NCBI RefSeq assembly: GCF_041146795.1
Contig: NC_135183.1
Location: forward strand, 9,846,840-9,910,839
Direction: 5' to 3'
DNA from: Maylandia zebra
Taxonomy: Eukaryota > Chordata > Actinopteri > Cichliformes > Cichlidae
Length of the DNA: 64,000 nucleotides
Made by a program: the position numbers and the translations under genes. The notes beneath the pieces are model-generated. The model did no database searches and was not told where the DNA came from. It saw nothing but the letters and a program-made list of their open reading frames with translations. Numbering within the stretch: position 1 is the first letter of the stretch; the number at the start of each line of letters is the position of its first letter. This document shows, one piece after another, positions 35,101-47,300 of this stretch.

Positions 35101-35590
35101 CACACAGGTACAGTAGGTGTCCCAGAGGAGGGATGTGTTGAAAGTTGGACCTCAACTACTAAGGATGATTTTGAATGAATTTTTGAAATTTCCATAATTG
35201 TAGTATATTGGCTGTATTGAATGGCATATAAATGTCCTTTAATTTCTGAGGAATTTTACAGTAAATCTGGATGAAACTTGGCACACAGGTACAGTAGGTG
35301 TCCGAGAGGAGGGATGTGTTGAAAGTCGGACCTCAACTACTAAGGATGATTTTGAATGAATTTTTGAAATTTCCATAATTGTATTGATTGTATTGGGCTG
35401 TTCCATTGTAATTTGTGTGTGCGCGTGCGCGTGTTACTGTTCGCGCGCGCGCACGTGTGCACGGGTCTAGGCTTTCAATCAGGATATAAAGCGAAAAGGC
35501 GCTACCGTAAAGACTGGTGTAAAAGCGCAAGGAAATTTATGCGGCGGAGAAGAAGCGGCTGGCTTGACCGCGGCTCACAAATGATGGCTC
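32145..35590. repeat. Inverted-repeat element made of about 180-bp units
   Basis: Outer arms are inverted copies: TCATTTGTGAGCCGCGGTCA at about 32158 matches the complement at about 35566-35585, followed by a CG-rich GCGCGCGC patch in each arm. Inside each arm are about three copies of a 176-185 bp unit (ATTCATTAAAAATCATCC... plus strand in the left arm, complement in the right arm). A 2.2 kb retroelement is inserted at the centre. No coding sequence was recognised; family unknown. Confidence 0.7.
32737..34896 (-). mobile_element. Minus-strand retroelement inserted in the inverted-repeat element
   Basis: Poly(T) at about 32737-32757 (poly-A tail on minus). A 12-bp direct repeat TCCTTAGTAGTT flanks it (32725-32736 and 34897-34908). 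About 2.16 kb and GC-rich, with a (G)n run at about 34519-34534. Long open frames on both strands in the GC-rich part have no recognisable domain. It is probably the non-coding 3' part or a non-autonomous derivative of a LINE. Confidence 0.65.
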
Positions 35591-38079
35591 ACTTTACCGC
35601 GGTTTGCGCTTGCGTTGAGCAGGGAGGGGGGCGGCGGTAGTTACACTGGCAGTAGCAGAGGAACAGAGTGGGAGGGAAAGAGAGAGAAAGAGAGCCAACA
35701 AGAGACAACATCATCACATTAGAAAGTTATAGTAATCATCATGTGACACCTGATTGTTAAAATGGAAATAATTAGTTGACTCCTTTGAATCTCTATGTTA
35801 ATAGTTTGGCTCTGTGACCTCAACTTACCTGTTTGTTCTTCTCTGCTCATAAAATCTGGACCCACTGACAGAAAGAGAATTCCAGTCCAGTCCACATAAG
35901 CGGCACCTCAATCACACCTCGCCGGCTTAAAGTCTGTACTGGGTCCTGCTGTAGCTGTTGTGAATGTGTCTGGCTGGCAGCTATTGTAAGAACAGTAACC
36001 AAGAAATAAAGTGTGTTTGGGTGTGACAATGTGGTTAGGTCTGCCACGCTTCTGTGACACTGACATGTTTAACAACACCTCTCTATAAATTATAAAATAT
36101 TTAAGTAAGTTTGAACTAGAAAATAATTTGCAGACTTTAGATTCTGTTTGGCGTTTATTGGTAAGTTTTTGATGTGGAGTTAGTGGTATTCCAGTACTTA
36201 CGGCCAGATTTTTTTTGGAACTGAATATTGTCAAATATAATGTTGGGTTATAATATTATTTTATGCCTAATTAAAGATTGTGAATTATTATGTAGTTTTA
36301 GTTTGCATTATTTTCCTGAATTAGAAGAAGCTGATAACTATTGCATTTGTTAGACTGATTTGCATTACATTAGACTGCTGATTTATTGTGAATGAATGAT
36401 GTTGTTTTATGATGCATTATACTGCTAAGTTATAAGAAATACTGTTCGCAGAAAGTCATCGTCTTATTTGTCTGATTAGAAGAGAACAGAACATACTGGA
36501 GCTTTTTGCTCCATCTCAGCAAGAGCAGATAAACAGGGAGCCAAGGTCGTAGCTTAGGCGCCGTGAGAGAAGGAATTTGAATGTTTAGGCTTTTATGATA
36601 AGGTGGGAGGACCAGAAGCTATAAGAGTTTGAGCAATGCTCCACCATTTTGAGATCTGAGGCTGTCTGCATACAGTGTCCATCTCCCACGCGTGTGATCA
36701 TTAAAATCATTGTTTGACTGAACCCGACCGGACCAGTGTTGTTCTTTTGGTTTTTCATCTTGTCTCCATCCCCAATATTTTGAACTCGTAACAATATGAT
36801 AACTGTTTATTCTTAATTTAATTTAATACAAATGTTATGTTTAATCAAACATAAATTAACCCCATAAATAAATGCAAGCTGGAGGCTAAAAACAAAAATT
36901 GAGGCCCATCTTTAAAAGTTTATTTTTTCTGTTTCTGCTCAGGGCTTTTAGTTATGTGCTGTTAATAAAAAGTTGGTCATAAAATGACACTATCTCATCT
37001 CAGTGTAGTCTTTAGGGACTATTGACATGAAATACAAATGCTCTTAAAGTGAAGTACTATTTATCGGTCATCGCATGATATGTTGTTGTGTTGGGTCTGC
37101 CACTTGTACAACAAGAACAACAACAAACTGTATTTAAATAGCACATTTAAAACCAGTGGTGTACCAAAGTGCTTAACATACAAGAGGGTAAGATGAAGTA
37201 ACAGGGAGGATGAAGGCTATGGCAAAGTACCACCATGCAAGCATGTTAAATGGAATTAAAAACACAGAAGCAAAAGAAATGCATATAAAAGCATAAGAGA
37301 CAGGTGCAGCAGAGGAGAAACACGGGCCAAAATTGATCGAGAAAGACCTATTAGAAAGATATGACTTAAACCAATCTGTAGGTGTGCTGTTTTTGCAAAT
37401 GCTCGTATGGGTTGTATTTGAGTGTAGGAACAAATCCTCAGTTGGACTGGACGAATTGTTAAATTCAAAATTCCTGAAATGAGTTTTTCTTCTAGAGCAC
37501 CAACGAATAACGGACAACAGATTGCATTATTGAGGGAAGTACATGTCAGGTTTTATTGTCTCAATGATTATACATGCAATGAAAGAGAAAAGTCTTAGCA
37601 ACTACAGAAAGAACAACAGGTTTTATGATTAAACAAACATCAGTCAAGTACAACTTTTATGCAGAGCATTTGATAACTTTTTCAGCCAGAAGAGGCTGCA
37701 GAAATATTTCTCAGTGTTATTGCAACTTCATCCACAGAGGAAAGATTTTCTTCGCTGAAATATGTGTGGGAAGCAGATTTGTTATCAAACACCATCACAA
37801 TGTAGGAAACCTTTGGAAATGTATTCAAAATTGTCAACTGCTCCCAGAAACTGTCTTACGCTTCTAGTGTCCTTGCTTAACTAGAAATTCACAAATGTGA
37901 AGCTAACAAGATCCTACCTGTCTTGGTCTCGTCAGTATTCAACATTCAGTTGCTTGGCAACCTTTATTAAATAATAAAGCCAAATTCTGTATATTTGTTC
38001 TGTATTTGTGGTAGAAGATTTATGCGAGATTGATTTCCCTGAGAAAACACATAGAAGCAGAAAACAGACTCAGTCAGCA
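35591..38079. other. Intergenic region left of gene B
   Basis: No supported gene. 36340-36795 may be a solo LTR (starts TGTTAG, ends GTAACA, R/U5-like ATTAAA then GACCGGACCAGTG), but I find no target duplication. 37120-37500 has a LINE-3'-tail look (ATAGCACATTTAAAA...AAAGTGCTT) like the L2-type tail at 7940. Confidence 0.35.
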
Positions 38080-38095
38080 TTTATTACGTTTTATT
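38080..38095 (-). terminator. Poly(A) signals, CFH-like gene B
   Basis: Two minus-strand AATAAA hexamers (TTTATT at 38080-38085 and 38090-38095), 110-130 bases past the gene B stop. Confidence 0.6.
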
Positions 38096-38205
38096 GAAAT
38101 GACCACATACAGCACTGGTACTTCACTGGTCTATGTCTTTAATCTGCTCTTCAATTATTGACACATTGGTGTACTCGTGTTTATCTAGTCTTGTACACAA
38201 AAGCG

Positions 38206-38396
38206 TTACTGGCAAGTCGGCAAATGTACCACACCATGTTCACACTTCTGACGCATTCCCAGTGTCCCAACGGGTCTTCCTCTGGTACACGTAAACTCGA
38301 TTTCATCATCATGTTCTGTATACAGTTTATCATCTCTTGAAAATCTGAACCGAATATTATGTCTGTTCATGTCGTCTCTATTCACAGTGCAGGCTT
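38206..38396 (-). CDS. cfhl: Gene B terminal exon, CCP20-like domain
   Basis: Starts ACTVNRDDMNRHNIRF, ends VVHLPTCQ, TAA at 38208-38206. Four Cys; no Trp between Cys3 and Cys4. 191 nt, the same length as the gene A counterpart. Confidence 0.9.
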
Positions 38397-41300
38397 CTGT
38401 AAGACATAAAAGATAAACAGTCTTTTAATGTTAGTAAAATACATGAATGTACAGAATATTGTGTTCTGTAAAGGACTCTGTGGCTACAAAAAAATTTGAT
38501 TTTCTCCTGCCTAATTCTAAATTGTGGTCAAACACTGGAATGGTACACAGATGATCTACTGTTGCTGTTGCTCTTGTGGGGTGATTACATTCACTGTTAA
38601 TTTTATGTAATATTTCTGTGACTATTTTACATGCTGAAGTCCTGTCCATCCCAGCCTGACTCCTCTCAGCCTCACTACAGTACTAGACACTTTAATACCC
38701 ACCTGCACAATGTACATTTTTCAGATGTTTCAATTTGAAATTTCCAGATTGTCTTATTTTATTTAATTCACTTTTATGGTTATATGTATATATGTTCTCT
38801 CTTTTTGCATGTACATAATCTTCTCTCTCTCTTTTTACACAGTCGAGAAGTGCGTCAGGATACATTTCACTGCGTGTTGTACTCGTATAACTATGCATGC
38901 GACAAATAAGGAATCTTGAATCTTGGAAGTCACATTTCAATGTAAACCTACTCATTTATTTTACTCATTCTCCAAATAAGTAAATTAGTTTCTGTTATTT
39001 CTTTTAGATAAACATACAGAATTTCAGGAATCTGGATCACTTGTTGATTTTAAATTGTGATTTGATTTCATATCTTGCTGCTAGAATTAACTTTATTATT
39101 ATTTATTTATTGTTATTTATTGCTGTCAGTTTGAAGTGAGCTTTGTCCCAAAGGTTTTGAATTGCAGTTCATCGGTCAAATGTGATATAATAACCTTCAA
39201 CAGAAATGATGATTTGTTTTTCAGACTAAATATTCATTTAAGTCAATATGCTGTTATTATATCTCTAGACTGCACACTTTGTTAAATGAAGAATTAATAA
39301 TTAATCAGAATTCCTGCTTGCACCTTTCACTCCAATACTCAACACAGTTCTGAGGTTTGAACCACACACAGTATCATAAATACTTCAGTCATGCTCTTTG
39401 AACTTTGAAAAACTACCTAAAAAATCTCCATATATACAGCTTCACCAAATGCAACAACTACATGTTTTTTACTAGATTATTACTAGAATCAGCAGCTGGG
39501 ATGTTAACAGGTTTTTGAGGGAGACAGCTCATTCACTGGTTCCAGCGTCCATTCACCAGCTGCTTTTTATATTAGAACTGATTTGAAAACTTTATTATTT
39601 ACTAAATATATCCATAATTTGAGTCTTAGAAACATTTCAGACCCACTGACCTTACTGGCCTAAAAACCCAGATAAAAAAATTACAGCAGGGCCCTGTACC
39701 ACAATTCAACGTCATCATGACTATTGTTTAGAATTACCTGAAGTCAACAGAAGAAACAATTAAAGAATTTCTTACTTGATGCTCATCTCATCAAACAAAA
39801 GATTTTTTTCAGTAAACCTCAGACCCTACTAACCACACAGTGAGAAATGATTTTGTACCTGGTGATTTCTTATGTCAAACACAACATGCCTCAAAGCGTT
39901 TTATCCCCCCAATACCTAGTGTATCATATTTGATAGATACAGCCTTTGGGAGTTTTTGATCTATGACATTAAGTTCTCAAAAATCCAGTCTTGCTTTTTT
40001 TGGACAAATTTCCAAAATTCAGCTTAACAGTAAAGGGTTCTGGACTTTCTGTCACAAATGAATGTTTTTGTCTGTATTTTAAATGTTTTCAGTGTACACC
40101 ACCACAGTGGATTTTAAACTGAACAGTCAAGATGTGTCATGTCTGTGTGTAGGCAGGCAGGAAGAGAGGACCCAAAATGCAGGACTCACTGAGGCGGAAG
40201 TAACTCAAAACACACAGCTTTATTGCTGGTAAGAAGCAGAACAGAAAAACACTAACTCAACTGGAAGAACAGAATAACTAGGCAGGTAGGCTGGCTGGCA
40301 AACGGAACACACAGAGGAAGCGAGGGTGAACAGACATTAACGACGCGACACCGAGTAGGGGAAGACACAGACACTAAATACAAGAGGTGAACGGAACGAA
40401 GAGGAAACAGCTGGGAGACACGGCTGACGCTGATTACACTGACGAGACAGGGAGAGCACAAAGCTGAACGCACTGACATAGGACACAGACCTACAAAATA
40501 AAACAGGAAGCACACGACAGACAGAGACACAGACTCGTAAACAGGCATAATGACGTCATGGGCAAACAGAGGGACATACGGGCAGAGAAGACTAAGCACA
40601 GGCAACCTAAACCAAACATGAGGGCAAGATAACAAAACCTAAACCAGAAATAATCATCATCGTCATCATCATTGGATAACTAAAGAATCAGAATATAATT
40701 ATAATCAAAACGGTATCACCAGAGAATAAGAACTACTCCATAATACAAAAATAAACCAAAACATAAGAAACTCAAAATACTGGGTCGAACCGACCCAGGA
40801 CCGTGACAAGATGTTTATTGAAGGGCTTCAACAAAGTAATGCATTCGCTGTTTGTGAGTAACATATTTAATTTCATATTTTATACATAGTTTCTCATCTT
40901 GAGAGGCTCACAAGCAGTTGTGTATATTTTTGTAAATATCGATCACACCTCTGGAATTAAACAAAATTAAAAAACAAAAACCAAAATGACTTTTTACGTT
41001 TCTCTTCACAGAATGTAACATGAAAAATATAAAGAAAACTTTTACTTACGGAGGCATCTAATCTCTCCAGTCCATTCACCATCATTACATGTTTTGAACG
41101 GTCCACCCTTCATGACGTAATAACGCTGACAGATATATTCAACCTTTTCATTATGTTGGTACAGATGTTTAGTACTTGTTTTGGTGTCTCCATCTGAAAG
41201 AGGTGGTGGCCTCCCACAACCCTGGGCACCTGCAAAAGTGTGAGCAATGGAGAAAAAAAAAGTTTAGACAACATTTAGTCACAATAATTTTTTAGTCACG

Positions 41301-44300
41301 TTTTTATGTTCATATACCGTCACATATTATTTTACATTTCAGGTGAAGTTTTCATCATGCAATCCGAGTGCAGATCACAGCCTTTAAGACTGCTTTGTCA
41401 TCCTATATATGTAGTTCTGTTATGCTTAGAAAGCGGTCAGCACTCTTTGTAACTAATGATAAACTGTGTTGTACTGGTATCAAACTCATGTTGCTGTTGA
41501 AATGATCTGCTTCTTTGATATATTCATCTACTGCCCTCTCCCACATCTTACAGATCCTATCCTTTTAATTGTTTTAATCATTTTATTGTGAAAAAACAAT
41601 TTATTTTTTTTTTAAAGTTCAAACTCTTCTATGGTTCGTGTGTGCTCATCAGGTTCTCACATTTCCTCTGACATGTCCATAGCATGTTGTATTTCCCTGT
41701 TCCTCCATGTAACCCATGTTAACTGGTGATGAAATGTGTGATGTCTGTGGCTATGATAGAGGGCCACTTAAAAACACTGAAATCGTGAAAAGGCAAACCT
41801 GACATTAAATCTCTCAAAGTGTGACTCAAAGACTGCAATAGTGTATCTAGGAGAAGTAGTGGGTGGTGAACAAGTGAAACCCATCCACTTAAGAACTGAA
41901 GCCATTGTGATGTTCTCAGAGCTGCAGCACAGTTTGGGGATGGTGGGTTATTACAGAGGTTTCTAAAAAAACGAATTCTTCTTGTTCGTATTAATATTAT
42001 TATTTAATGATATAACTGCAACTAACCCTGAAGTCTACATTGTGGTGTGTTCAGGTATAATCTTAAATGCACCACATTTCAAACAGTTTTGAGCTACTGT
42101 CTGTGTTAGTGAAAACAACTTTTCAGCGTCACACTTAACCAACTTCTCAGATTTAATAAACTTGTCAAACTGGTTCCAGCGGCCCTCCACTGGCTGTTTG
42201 TTTACTTAGAACATATTTAAAAACTTTGTGTGCAACAAAAGGGAAATGTAACTCACGGCGGCATCTCATCTCTCCAACCCAATCACCATCGACACAGGTT
42301 TTGAACGGCCCACCCTCCATGCCGTAGTCTCTGTCACACACATATTCGACCTTTTCATTGTGTCTGTACGTGTTTCCAGTCGCTGTTTTGGTCTGTCCAC
42401 CTGAAAGACGTGGTGGCGTCCTACATTGCTTGGCAGCTAAAAATTGTGGGCAATAACAGAGGAAAAACCAACATTAGATAATATTTTGTCACAATAATCA
42501 CATTTTCACTCTGACCTGCTGTCATGCATCATTTTTCATTTGAAGTGAAATATTTGTCATACACCCTGTGCATCACTCTCCTTTACCTTAACACTGTGTG
42601 GCCATGTGTGACAAAGAATTAACCAGAAACAATGTTCACACAAACTAATTAGCACAAGAGCAGATCAGGCAGAGGACATTTTACTGATAACCTGAAATGT
42701 GTTTTTGCCTCAAAACAAACTATTAATTTCTGGTTTAAAGTGTGTGTAACTTACACTCATTCACACGACACCCCAAGAAATACCAAAAACAGCAATAGCA
42801 ATCTTTTTCCATCCTTTGTACTGATAAACAGTAAGATCACAAGAGGACAAGTGTTGTACCTTCACATGTGGGACGAGGATTGCTCCACTGTCCATTTTCC
42901 AAACATTCAAGCGTTGCATTCCCTTTGATGATGTGATTACTGTTTTCACAAGCAAATGTTAGATGTTGTCCTTTTTTCATTTGATCGTCTGTTACATCTG
43001 TGGTGATTGTTAGACCTGCTGGTGTTTCAGGGACTCTACATTTCTCTGTTTTGAAAAAGAGAATCTGTTTTATTGTGAGGTTTACATTATAAACATGAAA
43101 CCAAATCAGATTCAAAGTAATAAGACACTTTCTCACTACATTTTCAAACTAAGCAAGTTTTTCTTTAAATATTTATTATTAATAGGCATTCAGTTTCTCA
43201 TTGCTGTAATTAAGAAGTAATAAATGTCCAGTCTTTTAAGAAGTCAGAAAAGAATGGCAATTCTACCCTTAACCAAGTGTAGAGAAAAAAAGATGAATAA
43301 AGATGAAATATGTCAGCAGGCAGAATGACAGCCAGCAGTGTTTTTAACTTGACTCCAGTTTTAAATCTTATTCACAGCAATAGTTTATTTTGATGTACTA
43401 TAGTGAGCTCTTTTCTTCATAGGTATTGTTTAGCTGAGTTGACGAATAACTGTTCAATTGCTGGGAAGTATATGTTAACACACACTGAATGATCCAGATG
43501 AACAAACTACCAAAACATCTGTGTTTATAGCAGTGCTAATGATTGCTGACGATCTGTTTAATGTAGTGAATTTAATTAGCAGCACCTGGCAGAAAAATAC
43601 AACCTTAATTCCTATAAAAGTTCTTCACACTTGAGTCTTCTAATGTGGACAATAGTTGCCCATTATTTCCTTTAAGCAGGGCAGACTGATCAACAGTGAA
43701 TGAAATGATATCTCGGCAGAGAAAATTCCCTATTGTTGACAGATATTGATAACCACAGCTATCAGTCATTGGATATCATTCGAAACTGAATAGTTTTGAA
43801 CAAAAACCCGATATTCTAATTTCATTCTAGTTTCAGTGTGCATTTTTGCCTTAGACAACTAAGCTTTCAAATCCCCTTGTTAATTTTAGATTAAAATGGT
43901 ATCAAGCTTCAATCATTTACATTAAACCTCAACAAATCTCCTTTAGCTACAGCATAACAGGGAGAACAAAACTAGCAAATATATATTTTAAACTGGCACC
44001 TTAAACTGGTGGGTACTTAAGGGACTGAACATTTCTGTGTTTTGAAGAAGAGAATCTGTTTTACTATGAGATTTACAGTATGAACAAGAAACCAAATGTG
44101 ATGCAAATATCTGAATAAATCAGCATTACATTTTCAATATATAAAAAAAACTTGAAAGTAAAAGATTTCAGTATAAAAAATACGTTCATGAAGAGACATT
44201 TTCCAAATAGACAGGTGTCTCTTTCTTAAAATGATTAGGAAAGATTAAAAAGATGAAAACTGGAAAATGTATCCAGTTCAGTAATATTTATGTGATGCTA

Positions 44301-47300
44301 GTTCACAACAGCCGTTATCTCAAGAACCTACAATATTAGACATAAACAGCAGATCAAAAATATAGGATTAGGATTAGAATACTTCCTATGATGACTTTGA
44401 CCTTACAGGGTTCATCAGGATCATTATATTAATGATTTATGTGATACAAGGGCAACAACACAACTGCTACAGAATGCTGATGTTTTCCTGCAATACAAAA
44501 TTGCTCCTAACAGCAACTTAAAACAGAAACCCTTATCATAGTCACAGCTCATTTCTGTTACCTCACGTCATTGTGGTAATAAAAGTACACATACCAGAGC
44601 AAGAAGGAAAGGGGGAATTCCATTGTCCATTTTCTAAACACTCAATTTCTGTAGACCCAATTAGTACACGTGTATTGCTGCAAAGAAAACGCAATTTATG
44701 TCCAGTCGCCATTATTTCATTTGATGGTGGTAATCCAGCTACGTAGAGATGAGGATCCATAACACCGATTTTACAAGATCGATCTGAAAAAAGCAAAATA
44801 TGTAGAATATATGTGAGTTTATGTAACAAAGCTGCAAAGAGCAAGCAAGAGAGTAGTTGGTTTTAGTGAACACCAGAAGAGCGGAAAAAATCATGAAATC
44901 TTATTGGATATTTAAATTATGCTTCAAAATACACAAAGATCAAACCTGAACTATTGCCATATTGTTTAAACAGGCATTGCATTTTGTCAGTAAAGGGATT
45001 TAAACATGTTCTTACCTATGCAAGTCGGGAATGGATTATTCCATTGTCCGTCTTCTCCACATATCAGCACAGAAATTCCATTCAGATACTTCCCAGGACC
45101 ATCACAGCTGAATGTGAGGATGTGATTGGGACGTATGGGAATACAATTTTCTGGTAAACCTTTCACTGTTAACCCTTGAACTGTAGGAGGAGGGTCACAT
45201 CTGGAAGATGAAACTAAGGTAGAAGAAGAAGAAAAAAAACAGTTCAAAAGGCAAGATTCAGATGTAGAAATCACTGGCCAGAATCTTTATATTTGCTGCA
45301 GTTTTTATATTTGCCAGATCATGTCAGAATCCATTTTGCCAGGTTTCAATGTGTGTCTGTATTTGTGCTGGAGACACGAAGGTTCAGACCAGTGGAGATA
45401 AACCACTGTCAAAACTACAGCTGTGGTCAAAAGTTTTACAATCATCACGGATCAACATGGATATCATTGTAATTTTGGGCTTTGAATGATTGTTGAAATC
45501 CTGTTTTTAAGTGTGGAATGACTGATTTAACATTGAGCACTCAATTTTTTTTAAAAAGATGTATGACATGCAATCATTCCACCCTGGAATGGAAAACGTT
45601 TATCTAATTTCCAGGCAAATAGTTTCAAAATATCTGCCCTTTGCAAACTGTTTACAAGGACAACCTGTGTAAGCAAACCATCTGCTGTGTCAGTTTAACA
45701 CGCTAAGATTTAATTCATTAACCCTATAAGTTCCCTTATGTAGGGTGGCTAACTTTAACTCTAGCCTATATTTTGGTGAAAGAAAAAATACAATGCTTCT
45801 GGAAAAAATGTGAATAGTTTTTGACCTGTCAGTAAGTCTGACTTTTCTGTCACAGTCTGGCTGAGGCAGACTGTATGTGTTGTGAAAAAGGACTCAAGTG
45901 CAAACCAAAAACTATGAAACGTGATGTGGATTAACAAAAAACAAGCAGTTTATTAAGGCTTGCAAAATAAATACAAACAAAGGGCATGGGTGAAACTAAA
46001 CAATAACCTAAACTGGGTGAACTAAAAATTAAACATGAAAAAACCTTAAACATGGAGAACTGACATGATACCTAAAGACATGGTGTGGACGAGCAGACGA
46101 CCTGAAGGAATGACTGAAAACACATGGCACAAATAATTTGTGTGCTTTCTTATTTGTTGCAGATCACCTGATTGTTCTGTAAATAGATTTAAACGGTTAT
46201 ATGCCTGAGGCATTGGCTGCATTTTTAGTTAAATAGTACCATATAACTTTCTTTGCAAAACTTGTGCATAATATTTAGAAATGTACAATTTCTATTTGCA
46301 TTTCAAGTTATGAAAATGATTCGTTAAACATGTTTGTGGGTTTTACAGTAAAAAAATATAACTTTTTTCTACTCGGATTTTGAATTTTTTCTCTGAATTT
46401 AGATCAACTATGGTAATATAGTATGCCAAAATGAAAAAATAACTCAAATTTCAGATATTTCAGGTTGTGCTGAAAATAATGATACCAAACAAGTAGTCAA
46501 AAATGGCCAATTATACCCTGGACCCCAGAGGGTTAAACTGATCTTTCTGACATCGAGATGCTGGGTCATATTTCATAATGACTTGACAGAAACATTGTTG
46601 AATAAAATGATGACTGATGTGAATTCAAATATATTTGGAGTCTGATCTGACATGACAAAGTCTCTACATATTAAAAATCATTTAGAATTAAATTCTGATT
46701 TTGCCTGTGTGCAGGAAAAATATATATAGAAATAAAGACCGTCATAGCAGTCTTAATGAAGGCAGGACACATCTGAGTAAATGAGATTATATGTCCAAGG
46801 AGATAATACCAAATGAAGTTCATACGTAAGTTCAATAAGAACAATCTGTAGTCACACATTTCTGCTTCCCTGGTGTTTGTTGGCTAATCTAAGCTTTACA
46901 TCATTTCCACTTTCCCATGCTGTGAAGCTAATTGTGCAATCACTGGTCTAGCCCAATCAGATTTCTGCTGGCTGTCTTCCGGCCAATCAGTCTCCACTCC
47001 ATGTACTTTAAATCTCACTGCTCATCGGTCATTCTCCCAGGCTTCCATTCAAGCCTCAATCTTCATTTCCAGAGTGTAATCACCAACAACCTAAATTGAA
47101 TTCTATAGATCAATAAATTATGTTAAATTCATTTTAATGATCTCTGCTTATTGAACTGTAGTCATTCACATGAGAGTGAGAGAAGAAAAGAAAGCTTTTG
47201 AACTCACGGTAGCACGACCCCCTTTGGAGTGGCTGCCAGCCCTCAGTTGTACATACGTATTTGATGGTGAGAGCTGATGTATAGCCAGGTTCGCAAGCAA

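Noticed and set aside
29969-35590. CRISPR-like array of regular repeats
   Set aside because: Units are 170-185 bp and directly abutting or inverted, without short repeats and unique spacers; the genome is vertebrate.
36340-36795. Solo LTR with TGTTA...TAACA ends
   Set aside because: Not called as a firm element because no direct repeat flanks the proposed ends.
40252-40635. 127-codon minus-strand frame rich in Cys, Ser and Val
   Set aside because: It lies wholly inside the solo LTR at 40135-40808 and has no recognisable domain.
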